From a virus: DNA of 29,410 nucleotides. How positions within the stretch are numbered: the stretch's first letter is position 1; each line of letters opens with the position of its first letter. A model generated the notes under the pieces. That model was given only the letters and a program-made list of their open reading frames with translations. It searched no databases and was not told the DNA's origin. This document shows, in pieces, positions 1 to 5,649 of this stretch. The stretch is taken from the IMG/VR virus record IMGVR_UViG_3300015171_000088, positions 1-29,410 of that record, one strand, 5' to 3'. A program made the translations under genes and the position numbers.

Positions 1-1352
1 TCAGCTAGTAGTCCTTCTAATTTACCCTTAATCAGTAATGCCACATCCTGATGATGGATAAAGATAGTTAATTTTCTATCAGTAGAACCTAGAAATTCCA
101 TTACGGCATCTATGCAATTGTCTACTTTGGATAATCCTGTTAAATGACGCATCCTACCTAGATAGGCTAAAAGATTCATATTATCAGCCATCGAATTACC
201 AGTGAACTCTCCATCATCATATTTCTTTAGAAACTCAGCCATCATATTAGCATAAGCTTCTTCTACTTCTTTTCCTAGATCATGATATGTGTAATTACGA
301 GTGATAACTGGTAGGTCGGGTAATACTTCTTTTCTTTCACGTCTGATTATGAAGTCTTTAGTCTTAGCAGCAAAGTATTCTGGATTCTTAAGTCCTAATC
401 TCTTCATTCCTTCAACACGTACATAATTATTAATAAATCCAATCTCAGTAGGAAATAGTTCAGGATGTAGGATATTGAGGATTGAGAAATACTCCCCAGC
501 ATTATTTTTGATAGGCGTTCCGCTTAATCCTATAACATACTTCATCATAGAACAGATTTTTCTCACAGTCTTTGTCCTACCAGCGTCCGTATTCTTAATA
601 GTTTGCGTCTCATCTAGAATAACTGTTTTAATACCCATCTTGACAAACTTATCCTGAATATTCTCACCTTTCTTCTCTAATCCACCAGTCTTTTTTATAC
701 CAGTTATTTTAGACTCTCTAGCCTTTCTCTCTGCTAGAATATCATATGAGCAAATGTATGCACCGAATCCTTTTACCATCATAACGGGATCATTAATTAT
801 CAGAGATGATTTATTTAGATCAGATAGTTCAGAATCAGCATCCAATTCCTGATTAAAAACCCATTCATTAATTTCATGTCTCCATTGCATTGTTAAGGAT
901 GCTTTAGTTATTACGAGAAAAGGTCCCATCTCAGAATGTAATCTCATAGTTAGCAAAGCCTGAATAGTTTTACCTAATCCCATCTCGTCAGCGATTAATA
1001 CTCTACCATTAGCAGATTCAGTAAACTTTACTCCATCCTTCTGAAACTTATATGGAGTTTTACCAGAAAAGGATGAGATAGAATCTATTGTAGACTCTTT
1101 AGCTTTTGCAACATCCTTAATAATCTCAGAACACCCGCACGTATAACGGCGTAGTGTTACTGATCCCATTTTAATATCTTTATCTTTTGCTGTACGTTTA
1201 GAACATTTAGAACATATCATAGCAAAAGTAGATAAATGTTCTTTCTTATTTTCAGGATGACAATCACATGCACAGTGCGATGGTATAGTCACATCGACAC
1301 AATTGTAATGATCACCTAGAGCGCAATAGCGAGATAGAGTTATTGTTTCCAT
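1..1352 (-). CDS. SNF2-family DNA helicase/translocase with N-terminal Cys/His-rich region (partial, 3' end outside window)
   Basis: Translating the minus strand from the ATG at 1352 gives 450 codons without a stop up to the left edge, so the C-terminus is missing. Superfamily 2 motifs of the SNF2 type are plain: Walker A DEMGLGKT (residues 122-129), motif II DETQ (247-250, where DEAH or DEGH is usual), motif III SGTPIKNN (277-284), the SNF2-typical RRERKEVLPDLP (337-348), and the start of the second RecA domain (FIHHQDVA, about 431-438). Residues 1-75 carry many Cys/His (C10, H15, C18, C28, C30, H32, C47, C50, C72, C74), probably zinc-binding and resembling the N-terminus of the upstream protein. 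A ribosome binding site AGGAAAA lies just before the ATG. Phage SNF2 proteins are ATP-driven DNA translocases acting in replication, recombination or early gene control; which applies here is not visible. It is the last visible gene of the leftward operon. Confidence 0.92.
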   Translation of the reverse strand, partial: METITLSRYCALGDHYNCVDVTIPSHCACDCHPENKKEHLSTFAMICSKCSKRTAKDKDIKMGSVTLRRYTCGCSEIIKDVAKAKESTIDSISSFSGKTPYKFQKDGVKFTESANGRVLIADEMGLGKTIQALLTMRLHSEMGPFLVITKASLTMQWRHEINEWVFNQELDADSELSDLNKSSLIINDPVMMVKGFGAYICSYDILAERKARESKITGIKKTGGLEKKGENIQDKFVKMGIKTVILDETQTIKNTDAGRTKTVRKICSMMKYVIGLSGTPIKNNAGEYFSILNILHPELFPTEIGFINNYVRVEGMKRLGLKNPEYFAAKTKDFIIRRERKEVLPDLPVITRNYTYHDLGKEVEEAYANMMAEFLKKYDDGEFTGNSMADNMNLLAYLGRMRHLTGLSKVDNCIDAVMEFLGSTDRKLTIFIHHQDVALLIKGKLEGLLA

Positions 1353-1409
1353 TGATTTATTTTCCTATTTGTTATTTGATATTGAGTTAATGAGAGAGAG
1401 ATAAAAAAT

Positions 1410-2084
1410 CTAATCCATCCCCATAATCATCTTAGCAGTTTTTTCCGCTTTAGCTTTAGAGAAGCCCATTTTCATATACTTCTCAATAGCTACTTCTAAC
1501 TTAGATAACTTTTTAGTCTCCTCTTTCTCTTTTTTCTCTTTAGCGCGAGATGCCGAGAAAACTAAATAGTCATCCTTGTCAATTTTGAATCCCTGTTCTT
1601 TCATTTCCTGAATCTTATTTGTGCGTGTTTTACGTCCGGCCATCTCCTCAGATTTCAAATTAAGTAACATATCATTTCTCTCAATTATAAATGCTTCAAT
1701 TTCTTCTAACGACATCGCCGCACAGATTTTCATTGCATCATTATAGGGATTAATTCTAAATCCATCTCTCTCAATTGGGGTAGGATTTTCTAGAATAGAT
1801 ACATTATAACTACTACAACGTGAGCAAATAGTAATCTCAGCCACAGTACACTTATGCAATTCATTAACAGTTAAACCATGAGAGAAGATCGCGCCACAAT
1901 TTTTACATAGATGCTGACAAGTTTCTACTATAACTTCTATAATCTCTTTCCTCACAATCCCATCATTACATTTCACGATATGACAATCACATGAGCATAG
2001 TGGTTTATTACATAGAGTATGCTCCCCATTGTGACAGTTAATGGTTAGTATAACATTATCAGCGTTTGGATTATTTTCTATCAT
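1410..2084 (-). CDS. Cys/His-rich putative zinc-binding protein, function unknown
   Basis: 224 aa when started at the ATG at 2084. An in-frame ATG at 2099 would add five residues, but 2084 is preferred: GGAG sits 8 nt upstream and the ATG overlaps the TAA of a small upstream ORF (TAATG). The N-terminal half has CHNGEHTLCNKPLCSCDCH (residues 17-35), then C38, C56, C60, C63, C79 and CSRC (87-90), enough for two or more zinc sites. The C-terminal half is lysine/glutamate-rich and helical and ends in a short amphipathic segment (KMGFSKAKAEKTAKMIMGMD). The first cysteine cluster resembles the N-terminus of the helicase encoded just downstream, so the two may share a partner or a DNA/RNA target. 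One copy of the heptamer GCCGCAC lies at 1717. I do not recognise the family; a nucleic-acid-binding accessory factor of replication or recombination is a guess. Confidence 0.8.
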   Translation of the reverse strand: MIENNPNADNVILTINCHNGEHTLCNKPLCSCDCHIVKCNDGIVRKEIIEVIVETCQHLCKNCGAIFSHGLTVNELHKCTVAEITICSRCSSYNVSILENPTPIERDGFRINPYNDAMKICAAMSLEEIEAFIIERNDMLLNLKSEEMAGRKTRTNKIQEMKEQGFKIDKDDYLVFSASRAKEKKEKEETKKLSKLEVAIEKYMKMGFSKAKAEKTAKMIMGMD

Positions 2085-2209
2085 TACTTTTTCTCCCATT
2101 TTGCTTTAATGATATTGAGTAGAACTCTGATAGCTAATCTTTCTTCCCGTGTGGAGAAATGATTCGGACAATCTGTTATATATTGAATGCAAAATTGAGT
2201 GAGATACAT
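2084..2209 (-). CDS. small 41-aa ORF leading the leftward operon, function unknown
   Basis: ATG at 2209, preceded by AAAGGA at a spacing of 6 nt, opens a 41-codon frame. Its product begins MYLTQFCIQYITDCPNHFST and ends in a basic stretch, KAKWEKK. The TAA stop (2086-2084) shares its last base with the ATG of the Cys/His-rich gene, the usual sign of translational coupling. The good ribosome binding site and exact overlap support a real gene or a translated leader. No domain is recognised. It lies directly downstream, in the leftward sense, of the phased repeat array at 2270-2332, so that array may control it. Confidence 0.6.
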   Translation of the reverse strand: MYLTQFCIQYITDCPNHFSTREERLAIRVLLNIIKAKWEKK

Positions 2210-2269
2210 AATTATCCTTTATTTGTGGAATTGAGAAGATACTCTAATGATGTCGAAAGTCCCAAAAGA

Positions 2270-2332
2270 TTCGTGAATGATTCGTGAAACATTTCTAGAA
2301 CATTTCCGAATGATTTCGAGAACATTCTAGAA
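2270..2332 (-). repeat. iteron array 1: six TTCNNGAA-type boxes at about one helical turn
   Basis: Box starts are 2270 (TTCGTGAA), 2281 (TTCGTGAA), 2293 (TTCTAGAA), 2303 (TTTCCGAA, degenerate), 2315 (TTCGAGAA) and 2325 (TTCTAGAA). The steps are 11, 12, 10, 12 and 10 bp, so all boxes face one side of the helix. Read on the minus strand the unit approximates TGTTCTAGAAA, the same 11-mer as array 2 on the plus strand. The array sits about 60 bp upstream of the first gene of the leftward operon, so it could be an operator, an initiator-binding site, or both. Confidence 0.8.
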
Positions 2333-2463
2333 TTATTTCCCGCTAACCCGTTCGATCTAAAGGACATAGTCATAGAGTACTACATACTAGCATACTACGA
2401 GACACCACCATGGCCTATGACCGACCGACACTTTATGTCCACTAACTAGCCAATTTATGTCAC

Positions 2464-2540
2464 TATAATAATTACCTAGTCAATAATTGTTACCCTATAA
2501 TAATTATCTCAAAATAGTTATTTTTCGAATATAATAATTA
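2464..2540. repeat. AT-rich stretch with three TATAATAATTA repeats
   Basis: The 11-mer TATAATAATTA occurs at 2464-2474, 2496-2506 and 2530-2540, i.e. 32 and 34 bp apart, near three helical turns. Nearly everything between is A or T. Such a block beside iterons is what a duplex-unwinding element looks like, but -10-like promoter words are an alternative reading. Confidence 0.55.
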
Positions 2541-2576
2541 TTCTATGAAGGGGTACCTCTAAAGTACGGTGGTCTG

Positions 2577-2643
2577 GTACTAGCGGTACTGGGTAGGGTA
2601 CTAGTGAACATTAGTACTAGTGTTAGGTGTTGAGTAGTACTAG
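2577..2643 (+). repeat. cluster of four GTACTAG words
   Basis: GTACTAG is found at 2577-2583, 2598-2604, 2614-2620 and 2637-2643, with related TACTA words at about 2370-2398. Spacing is irregular (21, 16, 23 bp). Several copies extend to AGTACTAGT-like palindromes. Function unknown. Confidence 0.5.
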
Positions 2644-2845
2644 GCTATCTATATGATAATAATATATATAATAAAAAAATAAGCGAAGAAAAAGCAAACC
2701 CTAAACCCTCCCCCATCGTTTGGCCACTAAATTGCTAGGTGAACCAACTCTCTGCCGGGGGGGTCTCTGGGGGTGGTTTCCTTCATAGGAGTATATGATA
2801 CTGTTCGACTAACTTCAATAGAATCAGTGAGCTACAGCCAAAAGA

Positions 2846-2918
2846 TTCTAGAATGTTCTAGAAATACCTCTGAAATACCTCTGAAATGTTCTAGAAATGT
2901 TCTAGAAATGTTTTGACC
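2846..2918 (+). repeat. iteron array 2: seven 11-bp phased boxes, unit TGTTCTAGAAA
   Basis: Boxes start at 2846 (TTCTAGAA), 2856 (TTCTAGAA), 2867 (CCTCTGAA), 2878 (CCTCTGAA), 2889 (TTCTAGAA), 2900 (TTCTAGAA) and 2911 (TTTTGACC, degenerate). The steps are 10, 11, 11, 11, 11 and 11 bp, an almost perfectly phased tandem array. The unit reads in the opposite direction to array 1, so the two arrays form a large inverted pair around the AT-rich core. A candidate terminator follows at once (2924-2943). Confidence 0.85.
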
Positions 2919-2923
2919 ATTTC

Positions 2924-2943
2924 AGCCTATGTAAGGCTTTTTT
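2924..2943 (+). terminator. candidate intrinsic terminator at the end of array 2
   Basis: AGCCT (2924-2928), loop of 5, AGGCT (2934-2938), followed by a run of six T. No rightward gene lies upstream, so if functional it would end a short rightward RNA made across the repeat region, for example a regulatory or primer RNA. The 5-bp stem is short. Confidence 0.4.
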
Positions 2944-3020
2944 AGCTACTATTGTGGCATTTATAATTATTTTTGATACTTATATATAAACAGATAATCT
3001 AAGATAATACAGTGCTAACC

Positions 3021-3038
3021 AAAAATGGGCATGCGCCC
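3021..3038 (-). terminator. weak candidate leftward terminator
   Basis: On the minus strand GGGC-GCAT-GCCC is followed by ATTTTT. The 4-bp stem is marginal; it could act as a back-up to the strong leftward terminator at 3496-3519 or simply be a palindrome. Confidence 0.3.
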
Positions 3039-3325
3039 GTCCGATCATGAATAATTATTATGATAAAAGAGAATAAACAGATAAAAAGAGAATAACTATT
3101 CGTGGCCGATCACCTATCAGGTATGACAGATAAGAAGTCTACCAGAATGCCCCGCAGTGAAACCCAGTGACACGTAGACTGACGATCGACACTAGACCTA
3201 GGTGAGTAGTCATCTCGAATGGAATCGTGCAACCTGAAGCACTCTAGGCCAAAATCCAAAAGGGATCAAAACGTTACATAACTATTATCGTTAAGTGAGT
3301 TAATACCTGTAAAATACTTAACAAT

Positions 3326-3454
3326 AGTAAGAAAAATAACACTGTTAAGCAAATAAGTGTTAAGTAAGAGAATGAACAGTAAGAAAAATAACAGTGTTAA
3401 CTATGTCAAGCTAGACACAGAGAAGAAAAAGCAAATGTACAGTGTTAAGTAAGA
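3326..3454. repeat. purine-tract/GTTAA direct repeat family
   Basis: A 23-bp unit (AGTAAGAAAAATAACA, one C/G variable position, then TGTTAA) occurs at 3326-3348 and 3378-3400. A second unit, AGTGTTAAGTAAGA, occurs at 3356-3369 and 3441-3454. GTTAA cores also appear near 3290-3302. This is a third repeat family distinct from the TTCTAGAA arrays, lying just past the leftward terminator of the 3598-4053 gene. Candidate binding sites for a replication or regulatory protein. Confidence 0.55.
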
Positions 3455-3495
3455 TAACGAATAAAAAGCGAAATAAAGAGTCAAAATAAATAGAC

Positions 3496-3519
3496 AAAAA
3501 AAAATAGGGAAACTCCCTA
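3496..3519 (-). terminator. strong intrinsic terminator of the leftward gene at 3598-4053
   Basis: Read leftward: TAGGGA (3519-3514), a three-base loop, TCCCTA (3510-3505), then nine T (3504-3496). An outer inverted pair, GTAGACT (3542-3548) and AGTCTAC (3571-3577), lies between this hairpin and the stop codon at 3598. Together with the promoter at 4115-4143 it makes the gene a self-contained transcription unit. Confidence 0.85.
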
Positions 3520-3597
3520 GTGGGAATCTCCCCTATCCTTTGTAGACTTAATTTTTGATTCTATGGGAACAGTCTACTTACTCCCAAAAGGAAAAAA

Positions 3598-4053
3598 CTA
3601 GTCACTTTCGTCCATCAACATCGTGGCAGTTGCAATCGCCTTCGCGCGTGAAAGTTTCGGATTTTGCTTCTGCATCGCATCGGCCAACTTCTCAATCTTG
3701 ATAGCAGGACCGACCAGAGACGTTTCCATCTTGATCCGCTGATTACGCGAGAAAATAAGCTTCAAGGAATCATAGGCAAGTTTCAGGACTCCGGTTAATT
3801 CCGAAAATTCCTTGTCCACCAGTTCGCCTCCATTCTTTTTCGCATACTCATCTAACCATGCCTGGATACCTGATGCCGTAGAAGGAACTAAAACGAAGGA
3901 ATTATAATCCTTAGTTTTTCCTGCAACATCCGGGTCAGCAAATTTTCCTGTAACTTCTAGAAGTTTGAATCCTGGCGTAGCGGAAGGCACGTCGAACAGA
4001 GTTGTGTAAACTTTTTCGTTAGCGGTTGGTGTTGATACTGTCATCTCGCTCAT
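3598..4053 (-). CDS. self-contained moron-like gene, product of unknown function (151 aa)
   Basis: ATG at 4053 is preceded by CCGAGGAGA (4069-4061), a near-ideal ribosome binding site, and by a consensus-type promoter; a strong terminator follows. The product is 151 aa, soluble, with no signal peptide or membrane segment. Its N-terminal half contains KLLEVTGKFADPDVAGKTKD, a middle part looks beta-rich, and the C-terminus ends in a helical segment (LSRAKAIATATMLMDESD) that resembles the end of the Cys/His-rich protein at 1410-2084. The gene uses G+C-ending codons (GCG, TCG, CGC, ATC) far more than its AT-rich neighbours. Isolation between two gene-free regions, its own signals and foreign composition are the marks of a recently acquired cargo gene expressed apart from the lytic programme, by host RNA polymerase. 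I do not recognise the family; an accessory or host-interaction role is inference. Confidence 0.82.
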   Translation of the reverse strand: MSEMTVSTPTANEKVYTTLFDVPSATPGFKLLEVTGKFADPDVAGKTKDYNSFVLVPSTASGIQAWLDEYAKKNGGELVDKEFSELTGVLKLAYDSLKLIFSRNQRIKMETSLVGPAIKIEKLADAMQKQNPKLSRAKAIATATMLMDESD

Positions 4054-4114
4054 ATCGTTTTCTCCTCGGGAAATCTGGCTCGTTAGGTGAGCTACTCCAA
4101 TTGGCTACTCCTAC

Positions 4115-4143
4115 ATCTTACTACATTCTTGAATCGGTGTCAA
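4115..4143 (-). promoter_or_regulatory. sigma70-type promoter for the leftward gene at 3598-4053
   Basis: On the minus strand: -35 TTGACA (4143-4138), 17-nt spacer, -10 TAAGAT (4120-4115), about 60 nt before the start codon. Perfect -35 hexamer and optimal spacing. A GTCAA...TTGAC inverted repeat covers the -35 (about 4139-4155) and could be an operator. Confidence 0.8.
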
Positions 4144-4867
4144 GTACTTTTTTGACTGCCACCAGGTTTCTTTCAGCTTGGCCTACCCAGGGGGGTATCG
4201 AATGAACAGTCTAGAACAAAGTACATGCATAGGCAAGTTTGTAGACAAGCTGAATTTTGAATACTTCTTTGCCTAATAGTTCTTCAGAAAATATCTCTAT
4301 TTCTGGAATCTTTAAAGTTATCACCTCACTTTCGTATACTTCTAGGATTTGACTACTATATCACAGTTAGGGTTTTACTACTACTTCTAGCGTCGTCATA
4401 AGATCATAACAGATTCTCTCTGCCATCTTAACCGCTAAATGGTAAGAATATCCTTTCAGGATTGAAGTTTTATAGTCGAGAGAGTCCAAACATCTAAGTT
4501 TGCTGATATCTCTGTGCGGTGTTTGCCGTCCAAAGTATCTAAGGAAACTGTTGAGTAACTCTCTCGACTATTTAATAAGTATCTCATAATAGTTATTCTA
4601 TGTCAAGAAAATAATACAGAGAATCATCTATGTATTCTCATATAATAACTATCCGACCCCATCCCCCGTATACCCATAATTAATGAGTCTCCTATACGTC
4701 GCGCACAAGGGCAATACTGGTATCACGCCCATATAAATATGTATCGTAATTACTATATCACATAATAGTAGGAATTATGATTCAAATACTTCGTTCATTT
4801 TTTCTTCCCATCTTTTAGTGAACATTTCTTGCTTGCTAACCTTATGAATCTAGGCTAGATAAAAAGC
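4144..4867. other. divergent intergenic region between leftward gene and rightward late operon
   Basis: No convincing gene of normal size. Contents: an inverted pair AGGCAA/TTGCCT (about 4231-4274), the structured element at 4472-4571, a small hairpin ATCCT-TTC-AGGAT (4450-4462), a nested inverted-repeat set (AATAGTTATT 4588-4597 with AATAACTATC 4644-4653, and GAGAAT 4619-4624 with ATTCTC 4634-4639), and the perfect palindrome ATCTAG-G-CTAGAT (4848-4860) immediately upstream of the rightward -35. Two possible tiny frames were noted: 24 codons at 4202-4276, and 13 codons from the ATG at about 4778 behind a TAGGA; neither has other support. Confidence 0.5.
4472..4571. ncRNA. candidate structured RNA or foldback element closed by a 14-bp perfect inverted repeat
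   Basis: ATAGTCGAGAGAGT (4472-4485) is exactly complementary to ACTCTCTCGACTAT (4558-4571), enclosing 72 nt. Inside are a hairpin CAAAC-ATCTAA-GTTTG (4487-4502), a short hairpin CGG...CCG (4517-4528), and a partial direct repeat of the type CCAAA..ATCTAAG (about 4486-4498 and 4530-4543). That is a closing stem with a multibranch-like interior, as in many regulatory or catalytic RNAs. It matches no family I can name: there is no CUGAUGA hammerhead core and no tRNA arm. Strand is undecided because the stem reads both ways. A miniature foldback mobile element is the main alternative, but no clear target duplication flanks it. Confidence 0.55.
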
Positions 4868-4897
4868 TTGACATGGGATAGTGAATCGTGCTAGGCT
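4868..4897 (+). promoter_or_regulatory. candidate promoter of the rightward (late) operon
   Basis: TTGACA at 4868-4873 and, 18 nt on, TAGGCT (4892-4897) preceded by TG at 4889-4890, i.e. a poor -10 rescued by an extended -10. The palindrome at 4848-4860 abuts it upstream. It is the only good -35 hexamer I saw between 4144 and the first rightward gene. The weak -10 may mean that an activator is needed. Confidence 0.5.
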
Positions 4898-4931
4898 TAT
4901 AGAGACGACAGGATCGAAAAGGAGATTTTTT

Positions 4932-5309
4932 ATGAGTTTACTAGGTGAGGAAAAGAATTTAGAGGGCGAAAAAGTTTCTGCTTTAGATGTTTTTCTGGCT
5001 AGTAAAAAGACTTTGGGAGGAACTTTAAATCCTTCGGGTACTTCTGTACCTAATAGTCCTACAGATGTATATACACATCCTCCGAATACTCCATTAACTA
5101 TTGATACTAATTTATCTAAGAATCCTTCTGGAACTTCTGCTCCTAATTCTCCTGTTTCTAGCTCATCTGTAAATCCTCCTCCTTCTCTTGGCGGTTCGGC
5201 TTTTACTTCCTCTTTAGTTGAGAATTCGGAGAGGATTGCTAGGAATAGTGGCTCTGATAGTGGATATGGAGATAATCGTGGAAATAATACTCCCTCTGAC
5301 CTCTACTAA
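4932..5309 (+). CDS. Ser/Pro/Asn-rich low-complexity protein, function unknown
   Basis: The frame is open from a GTG at 4881, but the ATG at 4932 has AAGGAG (4919-4924) at a proper distance and lies downstream of the promoter, so 125 aa is preferred. The product begins MSLLGEEKNLEGEKVSALDV and is otherwise low-complexity, with two near-identical copies of NPSGTSxPNSP and many Ser, Pro and Asn. No membrane segment or enzyme motif. It is the first gene of the rightward operon. Its end overlaps the longest possible form of the next frame, but not the start chosen for that gene. Disorder suggests a linker, scaffold or interaction protein; nothing more can be said. Confidence 0.65.
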   Translation: MSLLGEEKNLEGEKVSALDVFLASKKTLGGTLNPSGTSVPNSPTDVYTHPPNTPLTIDTNLSKNPSGTSAPNSPVSSSSVNPPPSLGGSAFTSSLVENSERIARNSGSDSGYGDNRGNNTPSDLY

Positions 5310-5325
5310 TTTCTATGATACGATT

Positions 5326-5643
5326 ATGCACTCAGTTAAGGTTAAGCGTGTTCGTATCAATAGCGTGAATAATGAATCTCTTATCAATAAGAATCAGCGT
5401 ACTATTGATAATTTACGTAATGCTCTGATTTCTAACTATATCTCTGATCTTCCTTTGGCTGCTGTAGGTGGACGGGAATTAAATCCTCCTGATGGATCAC
5501 GTGATGCTTTTGTAGGAGAGGGGCGTAAGTATATTGGTATCTATACTTCTACCGAACTTGATCCTAATGGGAATCATGTTTGTGTCTTTATCACTCCTGA
5601 TGATAATAGTTATATTAATAATGTATTACAAGGTATCGACTAA
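5326..5643 (+). CDS. hypothetical protein (about 105 aa; start uncertain)
   Basis: The frame is open back to 5218, but the part before 5326 overlaps the previous gene and reads as a shadow. The ATG at 5326 gives MHSVKVKRVRINSVNNES and 105 aa. No Shine-Dalgarno is visible; another ATG at 5315 is out of frame. The N-terminal half is basic and helical; the C-terminal half (IGIYTSTELDPNGNHVCVF) looks like a small beta domain. Not recognised. It lies 6 bp before the HTH protein, its likely operon partner. Confidence 0.55.
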   Translation: MHSVKVKRVRINSVNNESLINKNQRTIDNLRNALISNYISDLPLAAVGGRELNPPDGSRDAFVGEGRKYIGIYTSTELDPNGNHVCVFITPDDNSYINNVLQGID

Positions 5644-5649
5644 TTCTAT

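Larger units (their letters stand above)
2210..3597. other. 1.4-kb intergenic region, probable replication origin and/or control region
   Basis: I find no convincing gene on either strand; the ATG-started frames I checked end within about 15 codons. The region is dense in repeats: two 11-bp phased arrays in opposite orientation (2270-2332, 2846-2918), three TATAATAATTA words (2464-2540), four GTACTAG words (2577-2643), a purine/GTTAA repeat family (3326-3454), and the 10-mer AATAACTATT (2513-2522 as its complement, 3091-3100, and with one mismatch at 3277-3286). It also holds a C-run (2710-2714) facing G-runs (2757-2763, 2769-2773), a GC-richer patch at about 3100-3245 with inverted heptamers AGTCTAC (3136-3142) and GTAGACT (3174-3180), and intrinsic terminators. 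Iterons beside an AT-rich stretch next to a helicase operon fit a phage origin; this is inference. Confidence 0.6.

Noticed and set aside
2697-2710. AAACCCTAAACCC, a plant-telomere-like word
   Set aside because: Only about one and a half repeats; the context is a phage control region and nothing else suggests a telomere.
2757-2773. G7 and G5 runs as a possible G-quadruplex
   Set aside because: Four separated G-tracts are not clearly present; a pairing with the C-run at 2710-2714 is equally possible. Not strong enough to list.
3123-3170. 15-codon frame in the GC-richer patch
   Set aside because: No support beyond an ATG and a stop; the patch is more likely structural DNA or RNA.
4202-4276. 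24-codon frame behind a G-run
   Set aside because: Too short, no coupling to another gene, no recognisable peptide; mentioned only in the intergenic entry.
4472-4571. Hammerhead ribozyme or tRNA reading of the 14-bp inverted-repeat element
   Set aside because: CTGATAT is not the CUGAUGA core, no GAAA partner lies in the right place, and no anticodon or T-arm can be drawn.
4881-4931. GTG start for the first rightward gene
   Set aside because: It lies inside the promoter spacer region and lacks a ribosome binding site; ATG 4932 has AAGGAG.
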